Assembly (NCBI GenBank): GCA_002387205.1
Contig: DGLA01000004.1
Coordinates: 8,286 to 29,984 of the forward strand
Reading direction: 5' to 3'
Length of the DNA stretch: 21,699 nucleotides
Source of the DNA: Stutzerimonas stutzeri
Lineage (GTDB): Bacteria; Pseudomonadota; Gammaproteobacteria; Pseudomonadales; Pseudomonadaceae
In this document: positions 15,371 to 21,699 of the stretch, in pieces
How positions within the stretch are numbered: the first letter of the stretch is position 1
Layout: each line of letters starts with the position of its first letter
Position numbers and translations under genes: made by a program
Notes under the pieces: generated by a model
The model's input: the letters and a program-made list of their open reading frames with translations, nothing else
Told to the model about the DNA's origin: nothing
Databases searched by the model: none

Positions 15371-17625
15371 GCGAAACAATCGACCTGAGCCTGGACGGCG
15401 TGGAGCGCCGCTCCCTCGCTGACTTCACCGAGCAGGCTTACCTCAATTACTCGATGTACGTGATCATGGATCGCGCGCTGCCGCATATCGGGGACGGCTT
15501 GAAGCCGGTGCAGCGGCGCATCATCTACGCCATGAGCGAGCTGGGCCTGAACGCGGATTCCAAGCACAAGAAGTCGGCACGTACCGTCGGCGACGTGCTC
15601 GGCAAGTTCCACCCCCACGGTGATTCAGCCTGCTACGAGGCCATGGTGCTGATGGCCCAGCCGTTCAGCTATCGCTATACGCTGGTCGACGGTCAGGGTA
15701 ACTGGGGTGCGCCGGACGATCCCAAGTCCTTTGCTGCCATGCGCTACACCGAGGCGCGACTGTCGCGTTACTCCGAGGTCCTGCTGTCCGAGCTGGGGCA
15801 GGGAACCGTGGACTGGGTGCCGAACTTCGACGGCACCCTGGACGAGCCGGCGACGCTGCCGGCGCGCCTGCCAAACCTGCTGTTGAACGGCACCACCGGC
15901 ATTGCCGTGGGCATGGCCACCGACGTGCCGCCGCACAACCTGCGTGAAGTTGCCGCGGCCTGTGTGCGCCTGCTGGACGATCCGAAAACCACCGTTGAAC
16001 TGCTCTGTGAACACGTGCAAGGACCGGATTATCCGACCGAAGCGGAGATCGTCACGCCGCGGGCCGACCTGCTGAAGATCTACGAAACCGGCCGTGGTTC
16101 GGTGCGCATGCGGGCGGTATATCGCGTCGAAGACGGAGATATCGTCGTGACCTCGCTGCCGCATCAGGTGTCCGGCTCCAAGGTGCTCGAGCAGATCGCC
16201 GCACAGATGCAGGCCAAGAAGCTTCCCATGGTGGCCGACCTGCGTGACGAGTCGGACCATGAGAACCCCTGCCGCATCGTCATCATTCCGCGATCCAACC
16301 GCGTCGATGCCGATGAGCTGATGCAGCACCTGTTCGCCACCACCGAGCTGGAGTCCAGCTACCGAGTAAACACCAACGTGATCGGTCTCGATGGCCGTCC
16401 GCAGGTGAAGAACCTACAGGTCTTGCTCAGCGAGTGGCTGACCTATCGCATAGGCACCGTGCGCCGCCGCTTGCAGTTCCGTCTGGACAAGGTGGAGCGG
16501 CGCCTGCACCTGTTGGAGGGCCTGCTCGTGGCCTTCCTCAACCTCGACGAGGTGATCCATATCATCCGCACCGAGGATCAGCCCAAGCCGGTGCTGATGG
16601 CGCGCTTTGAGCTGTCCGAGCTGCAGGCCGACTACATTCTCGACACCCGGCTGCGTCAATTGGCTCGGCTGGAAGAGATGAAGATTCGCGGCGAGCAGGA
16701 CGAACTGGCCAAGGAGCGCGAGAGGCTGCTGGCGCTGCTCGGCAGCGAAGCCAAGCTGAAGAAGCTGGTACGCAAGGAGCTGATTGCCGACGCCGAAACC
16801 TATGGCGATGACCGGCGCTCGCCCATCGTTGCGCGGGCCGAAGCCAGGGCGTTGTCGGAAAACGAACTGCTGCCGTCCGAACCCGTCACCGTGATCATTT
16901 CCGAGAAGGGCTGGGCGCGCTGTGCCAAGGGCTATGACATCGATGCCACCGGTCTTTCCTACAAGGCCGGCGATGGTTTTCGCGCCGCCGCAGCTGGCCG
17001 GTCGAACCAGTACGCGGTGTTCGTCGATTCCACCGGGCGCAGCTATTCGTTACCTGCCCATTCGCTGCCCTCGGCGCGCGGGCAGGGCGAGCCGCTGACC
17101 GGACGCCTGACCCCGCCGCCGGGAGCCAGCTTCAAGTGTGTGCTGCTGCCGGAAGACGAGGCGCTGTACGTCATCGCGTCGGATGCCGGTTATGGGTTCG
17201 TCGTCAAAGGCGAGGACCTGCAGGCCAAGAACAAGGCAGGCAAGTCGTTGCTGTCGCTGCCGGCAGGTGCCCAGGTCGTGGCGCCAAGGCCGCTGAAGAG
17301 CCGCGACCAGGACTGGCTGGCAGCGGTCACCACCGAAGGGCGCCTGTTGGTCTTTCCGGTCCGGGATTTGCCACAACTGGGCAAAGGCAAGGGCAACAAG
17401 ATCATCAGCATCCCTGGTGATCGGGTAGCGAGCCGCGAAGAATACCTGACGGACCTGGCCGTACTGCCGCCAGGCGCCACACTGGTCTTGCAGGCGGGCA
17501 AGCGTACGCTGTCGTTGAAGGCCGACGACCTGGAACATTACAAGGGCGAACGTGGACGCCGTGGCAACAAGCTGCCCCGTGGCTTTCAGCGGGTCGACGC
17601 GCTGCTGGTCGAGGCCGTGGGCTGA
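15367..17625 (+). CDS. parC: DNA topoisomerase IV subunit A
   Basis: This DNA-breaking subunit of topoisomerase IV has 752 residues, which is normal for Pseudomonas. The catalytic tyrosine is Tyr127 in SFAAMRYTEARLS. The quinolone-resistance region reads HPHGDSACYEAMV with Ser87 and Glu91, the residues at the two main resistance positions, so both look wild type. The C-terminal beta-pinwheel runs from about residue 500 to the end. The ATG at 15367 overlaps the preceding stop as ATGA. ParE is encoded two genes upstream, so both subunits come from one transcript. Confidence 0.96.
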   Translation: MSETIDLSLDGVERRSLADFTEQAYLNYSMYVIMDRALPHIGDGLKPVQRRIIYAMSELGLNADSKHKKSARTVGDVLGKFHPHGDSACYEAMVLMAQPFSYRYTLVDGQGNWGAPDDPKSFAAMRYTEARLSRYSEVLLSELGQGTVDWVPNFDGTLDEPATLPARLPNLLLNGTTGIAVGMATDVPPHNLREVAAACVRLLDDPKTTVELLCEHVQGPDYPTEAEIVTPRADLLKIYETGRGSVRMRAVYRVEDGDIVVTSLPHQVSGSKVLEQIAAQMQAKKLPMVADLRDESDHENPCRIVIIPRSNRVDADELMQHLFATTELESSYRVNTNVIGLDGRPQVKNLQVLLSEWLTYRIGTVRRRLQFRLDKVERRLHLLEGLLVAFLNLDEVIHIIRTEDQPKPVLMARFELSELQADYILDTRLRQLARLEEMKIRGEQDELAKERERLLALLGSEAKLKKLVRKELIADAETYGDDRRSPIVARAEARALSENELLPSEPVTVIISEKGWARCAKGYDIDATGLSYKAGDGFRAAAAGRSNQYAVFVDSTGRSYSLPAHSLPSARGQGEPLTGRLTPPPGASFKCVLLPEDEALYVIASDAGYGFVVKGEDLQAKNKAGKSLLSLPAGAQVVAPRPLKSRDQDWLAAVTTEGRLLVFPVRDLPQLGKGKGNKIISIPGDRVASREEYLTDLAVLPPGATLVLQAGKRTLSLKADDLEHYKGERGRRGNKLPRGFQRVDALLVEAVG

Positions 17626-17711
17626 TACCTGGCGTTGGGTGGCTGGCTTCTGTGGCTGGTTTCACGGAAGATAGCGGCCCTCCATTTAATTGATTCCGGC
17701 GCAGCTGCTTC

Positions 17712-17743
17712 TTGCATCTGTGCGTCGGAGCTGGACATATAAT
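17712..17743 (+). promoter_or_regulatory. Putative promoter of the PqiC-like lipoprotein gene
   Basis: A consensus TATAAT at 17738-17743 lies about 90 bp before the chosen start. TTGCAT at 17712-17717 is a possible -35, but the 20-bp spacing is too long, so the -10 is the main evidence. It lies in the 211-bp gap after parC, in which no terminator is evident. Confidence 0.45.
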
Positions 17744-17836
17744 CGGCACGGCGAATGGGCGATGACAGGTAAGAGGGCGGCCAAGCGCTCCTTCATGAGG
17801 CCATCGCCAGGGTCCGCTGCAAAGGTAGAGAGAAAC

Positions 17837-18532
17837 GTGCTGCGCTTCACGACTGTTCTGTTGCTGGCATGCGCCAGCCTTACAGGCTGTATCAGCCTGC
17901 AACCAACACCCATGTATCGCCTTGATAACGGGGCTGCGCAGGTGCCTGCGCAGGCCAATGGCGCTGCAGTGCTCCTGGGGCCTGTAGTGCTCGCCGATTA
18001 CCTTCAGCGAGACGCCTTGCTCCAGCGTCTGCCGGATGGCAGCCTGGCTGCAGATGGTCAGCGGGCTCGTTGGGCCGGTAGCCTGCAGGGCGATATCGAC
18101 CAGCTGCTGCTGCGGCAACTCGCCTGGCGCCTGAAAACCCAGAGCCTGGAGCTGAGCCCGGGCGGCAAGGGGTTTGTTCCTGACGTGCAGGTAGAAGTCG
18201 AGATCACCCGACTGGATTCCGGGCCGCAACACCCTGCCGTGCTGGAGGCTCAATGGCGTCTGCTCGACAAACAAGGCAAGCGGCGGGCCAGTCGTCTGGT
18301 GAGCCTGCAGGAAGAACACCAAGGCTCCGCCAGCGACCAGGTCCGCGCGCAAAGTCTGTTGCTGCAGCGTTTGAGCGAACTGATGGCTTCGTCCATCGAA
18401 CCGGTGTTGCTGGCAAGGGCGACGGCCAGGCGCAACATCGTCAAGGCGCCTCCGGCGGAGCCGGAACCTGCCACGCCCGCAGTGCCTGCAACTGAGCCGA
18501 TCAGGACAGAAATGGAAGTGTTTCGCTTCTGA
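17837..18532 (+). CDS. pqiC: PqiC family lipoprotein (ABC-type transport auxiliary component)
   Basis: The product has 231 residues from the GTG at 17837, preceded by GTAGAGAGAAAC. The lipoprotein signal ends LLLACASLTGC with Cys18 as the lipidated residue. The mature part, MYRLDNGAAQVP, VLLGPVVLADYLQRDALLQRL and then WAGSLQGDIDQLLLRQLAWRL, is typical of PqiC/YmbA (DUF330) proteins that bridge PqiB-type MCE tunnels to the outer membrane. The C-terminal tail is Pro/Glu/Ala rich. The open frame extends back to 17690, but that part overlaps the promoter and lacks a signal. No pqiA or pqiB lies beside it in the window, so it is an orphan here and pqiC is used as a family name. Confidence 0.82.
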   Translation: MLRFTTVLLLACASLTGCISLQPTPMYRLDNGAAQVPAQANGAAVLLGPVVLADYLQRDALLQRLPDGSLAADGQRARWAGSLQGDIDQLLLRQLAWRLKTQSLELSPGGKGFVPDVQVEVEITRLDSGPQHPAVLEAQWRLLDKQGKRRASRLVSLQEEHQGSASDQVRAQSLLLQRLSELMASSIEPVLLARATARRNIVKAPPAEPEPATPAVPATEPIRTEMEVFRF

Positions 18533-18558
18533 CCCTCATCGCCGCTGAGCAACACAGA

Positions 18559-18593
18559 AACGCCGATCGCTGCCAGGTTGATCGGCGTTTTTT
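18559..18593 (+). terminator. Rho-independent terminator
   Basis: AACGCCGATC at 18559-18568 pairs perfectly with GATCGGCGTT at 18580-18589, and a T run to 18593 follows. It lies between the PqiC gene and the convergent gene, 27 bp after the stop. On the reverse strand the T run is weak, so it mainly serves the forward gene. Confidence 0.9.
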
Positions 18594-18604
18594 ATTCGGT
18601 GCAT

Positions 18605-20155
18605 TTAATTGCGGTTGCGCAGCTCGTGCATGCGCGCCAGCTGGCGTTCGAGCAGTGAAGGATAGGGATCAAGTAGCCGTTCGACGCAGCAGGCGCCTTC
18701 CGGGCTGGCTATTGGACGCACGCGTGCGCGTTGGCTGATCAGCTGGTCCTCGCCAATGGCGCGATCGATCAGCAGCAGGTTGCGGCTGTGCTGAGACATC
18801 GCCAGGGCCGCCTGTGCCGGTTCGCTAAGCAGCAGATCGCCCTGGCTCAGGTCGTACAGGCCTTCGCCTTGGGTGAGTCCGAGCTGCAGGTGCAGGGTGA
18901 TGCCGCTATCGGCCACGTCGATCTGCAGGGCATGGCCCAGGGCGCGCATCAGTTCGCCGCAGCAGACGGCGTGAGTCAGGTAGTTCTGCTCGTCATCCTG
19001 GCTATGGAAAAGCATCAGGCTGCTGCCATCGGCAAGTGTGTGGAGCTCAGCCTGATACAGGGTTGCGGCTTGCTGCAGGCAGTCGCGGTAGCGTTGCAGG
19101 AGCTCGGTCAGCCGTGGTCGGGGCAACCGTCGCAGCTGTTCCTGGGCGCCAAGCTGAATCGCCAGCACCCCGGTCTTACCGGCTGCTGCCGCTGGTTGCC
19201 CGAGCGGTATCACAGGCGTTGAGCGATGGCGGGGTTCCGTCTCGGCCAGCGGGTCTGCTTCGATGCCGTCTCGGACACGAGACGAGCTGGACTGCTGAGC
19301 GTCGGTTTGGCTGCTCTCGTACGCGTCCCGGTCGTCGTCGAGCTGGTCCGTGAAGTCAACTTCTAGGTGCTCGTAGCTTTCGCGGGTCGCAACGGGTACA
19401 TCGAGGTGTGCCGAATAAAGATCCTGCAGACTTTCATCCAGCTCGATCTCCGGCTCGGGTTCTTCCGGTACCAGGCGCGCCTGAAGCTGACGTGCGAGAT
19501 CACCGATCTCATCCTGACGTCCGGAGCCCGGTGCCGGATCGTCCGGGTCGCGCAGCCACAGGCGCAGCTGCATCAGCGGCAGCGAGAGTTGGCGCCCAAG
19601 GCGCATGCTGAGGATCAGGGTCAGCGCCAGAAGAATCAGACTGAGCAGGCCCATGCTCTGCAGGCTGATGGTCATCGGCTGCTGGAACTGTTGCATGTCG
19701 AGGCTGATACGCAGGTGGCCGGCGATAACTTCCTGGAAGCTGATGGGGGTCGAGTACAGACCTTCCTCGTCGCCGAGCAGATTTCGCTGTGGACGCGAAC
19801 CAGACTCTGCCAGCACCCGGTTGTCGACGCTGTAGATCGCCGCGTGAGCCACCAGCGGGTTCTTCACCAGATTGCTCAACAGCACGTTGAGGCTGAGATT
19901 GTCGTTGGCCACCAGCAGATCGGTGGCCGAGGCTGCTGTCTGGGTGATCAGGCTCTGACCCAGCGCGTCGGCCTGTTGCTCCATGGCGTGCTTGAACTGC
20001 ATGCCCATGACCCAGGCATAGATGATCAGCGCAAGGGCGACCAGCAGCAAGGTATGGCTTGCCACACGCAGCACCAGGGGCACGCGTCGCTGGCGAAGGG
20101 CCCGGTAGATCAGCAGGAAGAAATTGTCGGGTTTGACGGATGCGGGCCGGTTCAC
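18605..20155 (-). CDS. AhpA/YtjB-family membrane protein with degenerate cyclase-like C-terminal domain
   Basis: The product has 516 residues from the GTG at 20155, nine bases after AGAGAG. A longer frame back to 20230 would overlap the promoter. It is an inner-membrane protein: TM1 about 26-48, a periplasmic domain of about 110 residues, TM2 about 170-184, and a short HAMP-like helix ending EIGDLARQLQARL. An acidic, disordered linker (about 230-320) follows. The C-terminal region (about 328-485) runs VLAIQLGAQEQL, LLQRYRDCLQQAATL, LADGSSLMLF, LHLQLGLTQGEGLYD and LLLSEPAQAALAM, which resembles a class III nucleotide cyclase domain with lost catalytic residues. The family name rests on the N-terminal half and on divergence from serB, as for E. 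coli ytjB. Function is unknown. Confidence 0.8.
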   Translation of the reverse strand: MNRPASVKPDNFFLLIYRALRQRRVPLVLRVASHTLLLVALALIIYAWVMGMQFKHAMEQQADALGQSLITQTAASATDLLVANDNLSLNVLLSNLVKNPLVAHAAIYSVDNRVLAESGSRPQRNLLGDEEGLYSTPISFQEVIAGHLRISLDMQQFQQPMTISLQSMGLLSLILLALTLILSMRLGRQLSLPLMQLRLWLRDPDDPAPGSGRQDEIGDLARQLQARLVPEEPEPEIELDESLQDLYSAHLDVPVATRESYEHLEVDFTDQLDDDRDAYESSQTDAQQSSSSRVRDGIEADPLAETEPRHRSTPVIPLGQPAAAAGKTGVLAIQLGAQEQLRRLPRPRLTELLQRYRDCLQQAATLYQAELHTLADGSSLMLFHSQDDEQNYLTHAVCCGELMRALGHALQIDVADSGITLHLQLGLTQGEGLYDLSQGDLLLSEPAQAALAMSQHSRNLLLIDRAIGEDQLISQRARVRPIASPEGACCVERLLDPYPSLLERQLARMHELRNRN

Positions 20156-20187
20156 AGCGATCGGCTCTCTTGAGGGAAGTGCCGCGC

Positions 20188-20216
20188 AGTATACGGAAAG
20201 CGTGGTAGGGGCTGAA
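20188..20216 (-). promoter_or_regulatory. Putative promoter of the AhpA/YtjB-like gene
   Basis: On the reverse strand, TTCAGC (20216-20211), 17 bp and TATACT (20193-20188) form a plausible sigma70 promoter about 33 bp before the GTG start. The -10 is strong and the -35 is weak. Confidence 0.5.
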
Positions 20217-20296
20217 GGTCTGCCGTTCAAAGCGGATGAATTACTGGCCTGAAATGGTACGGCGGCGCGACAGAGGCCAAAGCGTGGCGAGCAGCA

Positions 20297-20325
20297 GTCA
20301 GGCGATGGGGCGGCTGTTGTAGAAT
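20297..20325 (+). promoter_or_regulatory. Putative promoter of serB
   Basis: TAGAAT at 20320-20325 is a good -10, about 31 bp before the serB TTG. The region about 17 bp upstream is a poor -35. It lies in the divergent serB/AhpA-like intergenic region. Confidence 0.4.
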
Positions 20326-20355
20326 GCTCGCCTTCATTGCCATGGGAGCTGCGCC

Positions 20356-21570
20356 TTGCGCGAAATCGTCCTGATCAATATCACCGGGGAAGATCGCCCC
20401 GGGTTGACTGCGGCCATCACCGGCGTGCTTGCCCAAGGGGGCGTGAACATCCTCGACATAGGTCAGGCGGTGATCCACGACACCCTGTCGTTTGGCATCC
20501 TCGTGGAAATACCGAATACCACAGGGGCCTCGTCGGTGCTCAAGGATGTGCTGTTCATGGGCTACAAGCATGATCAGCAGGTGCGCTTCACCCCCGTTGC
20601 CGAAGAAGACTATCAGCAATGGGTCAGCGGTCAGGGCAAGCCCCGGCACATCGTCACGCTCCTGACCCGCAAGGTCACCGCCGAGCAGCTGCAGCGCGTC
20701 AGTTCGATCACGGCCAAGTACGGGCTTAACATCGACCACATCGACAGGCTCTCCGGGCGCCAGCCGCTGGACATGCCCGAGGAGTTGGGCAAGGGGTGCA
20801 TCGAATTCTCGGTACGCGGCGAGCCGGCCGATACTGCCGCGCTGCGCGCCGAGTTTCTCAGTGTGGCGCAGGAGCTGAACGTCGACATCGCCTTCCAGCG
20901 CGACTCGGTGTTTCGCCGCAATCGACGGCTTGCCGTGTTCGACATGGACTCGACGCTGATCGAAGCGGAAGTCATCGACGAACTGGCCAAGGCGGCGGGT
21001 GTGGGCGACCAGGTATCGGAAATCACCGAACGTGCCATGCGTGGCGAGCTGGATTTCAGGGCCAGTTTCAAGGAGCGCCTGGCGTTGCTCGAAGGCTTGC
21101 AGGAAAGCGTGCTGGCCGAGGTCGGGGCCCGCCTGCGACTGACCGAAGGCGCCGAGGTGCTGTTCGCCGAGCTGAAGCGTCTGGGCTACAAGACGGCGAT
21201 TCTGTCGGGTGGATTTACCTATTTCGCCCGGCAGCTGCAGGCGCGGCTGGGTATCGATTATGTCTATGCCAACGAGCTGGAGATCGTCGATGGCAAGCTG
21301 ACCGGAGTCGCACAGGAGCCCATCGTCGATGCGCAGCGCAAGGCGGATCTGCTGCGGGAGCTGGCCGACAGGGAGGGCCTGCGCCTGGAGCAGACCATTG
21401 CTGTCGGCGACGGCGCCAACGATCTACCCATGCTCGGCCTGGCCGGGTTGGGCGTCGCGTTTCGCGCCAAGCCCCTGGTCAAACAGTCGGCCAAACAGGC
21501 GATTTCCACGCTGGGGCTGGACGGGATCCTCTACCTGCTCGGGTTCCGTGATCGCGAAGGATCGGACTAA
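20356..21570 (+). CDS. serB: Phosphoserine phosphatase
   Basis: This enzyme of 404 residues catalyses the last step of L-serine synthesis. Residues 1-170 hold ACT-like regulatory regions (IVLINITGEDRPGLTAAITG at 4-23). The HAD phosphatase domain follows: motif I VFDMDSTLIE with Asp196 and Asp198, motif II LSGG with Ser284, a motif III Lys329 and motif IV GDGANDLPML with Asp352 and Asp356. The start is TTG at 20356, seven bases after GGGAG at 20344-20348, and it gives the family-like N-terminus. The N-terminal extension is standard for Pseudomonas SerB and longer than in E. coli. A divergent AhpA/YtjB-like gene is the usual neighbour. Confidence 0.95.
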   Translation: MREIVLINITGEDRPGLTAAITGVLAQGGVNILDIGQAVIHDTLSFGILVEIPNTTGASSVLKDVLFMGYKHDQQVRFTPVAEEDYQQWVSGQGKPRHIVTLLTRKVTAEQLQRVSSITAKYGLNIDHIDRLSGRQPLDMPEELGKGCIEFSVRGEPADTAALRAEFLSVAQELNVDIAFQRDSVFRRNRRLAVFDMDSTLIEAEVIDELAKAAGVGDQVSEITERAMRGELDFRASFKERLALLEGLQESVLAEVGARLRLTEGAEVLFAELKRLGYKTAILSGGFTYFARQLQARLGIDYVYANELEIVDGKLTGVAQEPIVDAQRKADLLRELADREGLRLEQTIAVGDGANDLPMLGLAGLGVAFRAKPLVKQSAKQAISTLGLDGILYLLGFRDREGSD

Positions 21571-21578
21571 AAAGCAGG

Positions 21579-21699
21579 TTGAAGCTTGAAGCTTGAAGCT
21601 GTTGAGCTGTAGGCATGTTTACCGAACGCCGGCTTTTTCAGAGGCCGGCTTGACTCCAGGCTAACAGCCCGCAGGCTTTTCCAGCTTCCAGCTTCCAGC
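21579..21699. repeat. Heptad-repeat inverted structure after serB
   Basis: Three perfect heptads TTGAAGC lie at 21579-21599. An inverted set of CTTCCAG heptads lies at 21681-21699, cut by the window edge, and pairs with the left set apart from G-T positions. Inside are GCCGGC/GCCGGC around a T-rich loop (21628-21649) and CAGGCT...GCAGGC. It may act as a bidirectional terminator or be a dispersed intergenic repeat; its full extent is not visible. Confidence 0.6.

Noticed and set aside
15625..15642. Quinolone-resistance substitution in parC
   Set aside because: The region reads HPHGDSACYE with Ser87 and Glu91 intact, so no resistance change is seen at these positions.
19367..20173. 268-aa forward open frame
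   Set aside because: It lies opposite the AhpA/YtjB-like gene, is rich in Gln and His, and has no domain, so it is a shadow.

Overview
The window is high-GC DNA from a Pseudomonas-type gammaproteobacterium, most likely the Pseudomonas/Stutzerimonas lineage. The evidence is the wbpV-wbpL-wbpM surface-polysaccharide order, the nudF-DUF1249-cpdA-yqiA-parE-parC block, the AhpA/YtjB-serB divergent pair, and three clusters of the REP palindrome GTAGGAGCGGGC/GCCCGCTCCTAC. The species call is inference from gene order and repeats. No RNA gene, CRISPR array, transposase or integrase was found.

Layout. (1) 1-422 is the 3' end of a probable secreted repeat protein with TTPEEP linkers. It is followed by 848 bp of non-coding DNA with a hairpin and REP array 1 (744-1120). 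(2) 1206-7862 is polysaccharide precursor and O-antigen initiation functions: manC/algA, a small reverse-strand unknown gene, then wbpV, wbpL and wbpM. REP array 2 (5381-5779), a five-unit 84-bp tandem repeat, sits between wbpL and wbpM. (3) 7864-8589 is a reverse-strand DUF3298-type lipoprotein gene that ends 1 bp from wbpM. (4) 8798-17625 is a long co-directional housekeeping block: nudF, DUF1249, cpdA, REP array 3 (10843-11243), yqiA, parE, a phytase-like esterase, a membrane-anchored retropepsin-like protease and parC. The last four genes are joined by three 4-bp start/stop overlaps. (5) 17837-18593 is an orphan PqiC-type lipoprotein gene with a strong terminator. (6) 18605-20155 (reverse) is a two-TM AhpA/YtjB-family sensor, divergent from serB (20356-21570). 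The window ends in a heptad-repeat inverted structure.

How the genes work together. ManC supplies GDP-mannose. WbpM and WbpV would make a UDP-2-acetamido-2,6-dideoxy sugar that WbpL loads onto undecaprenyl phosphate to start O-antigen synthesis. CpdA hydrolyses cAMP, NudF hydrolyses ADP-ribose, and ParE plus ParC form topoisomerase IV. SerB is the last enzyme of serine synthesis.

Most notable observations. REP array 3 has a 162-163 bp tandem unit that carries diverged copies of the 3' end of cpdA. The C-terminal part of the AhpA/YtjB-like protein resembles a degenerate class III nucleotide cyclase domain. The three REP arrays share a core, but each has its own spacer family, which implies separate local amplification. 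parE and parC are linked through two apparently unrelated periplasmic genes by overlapping codons. I found no clearly new multi-gene defence or mobile system.
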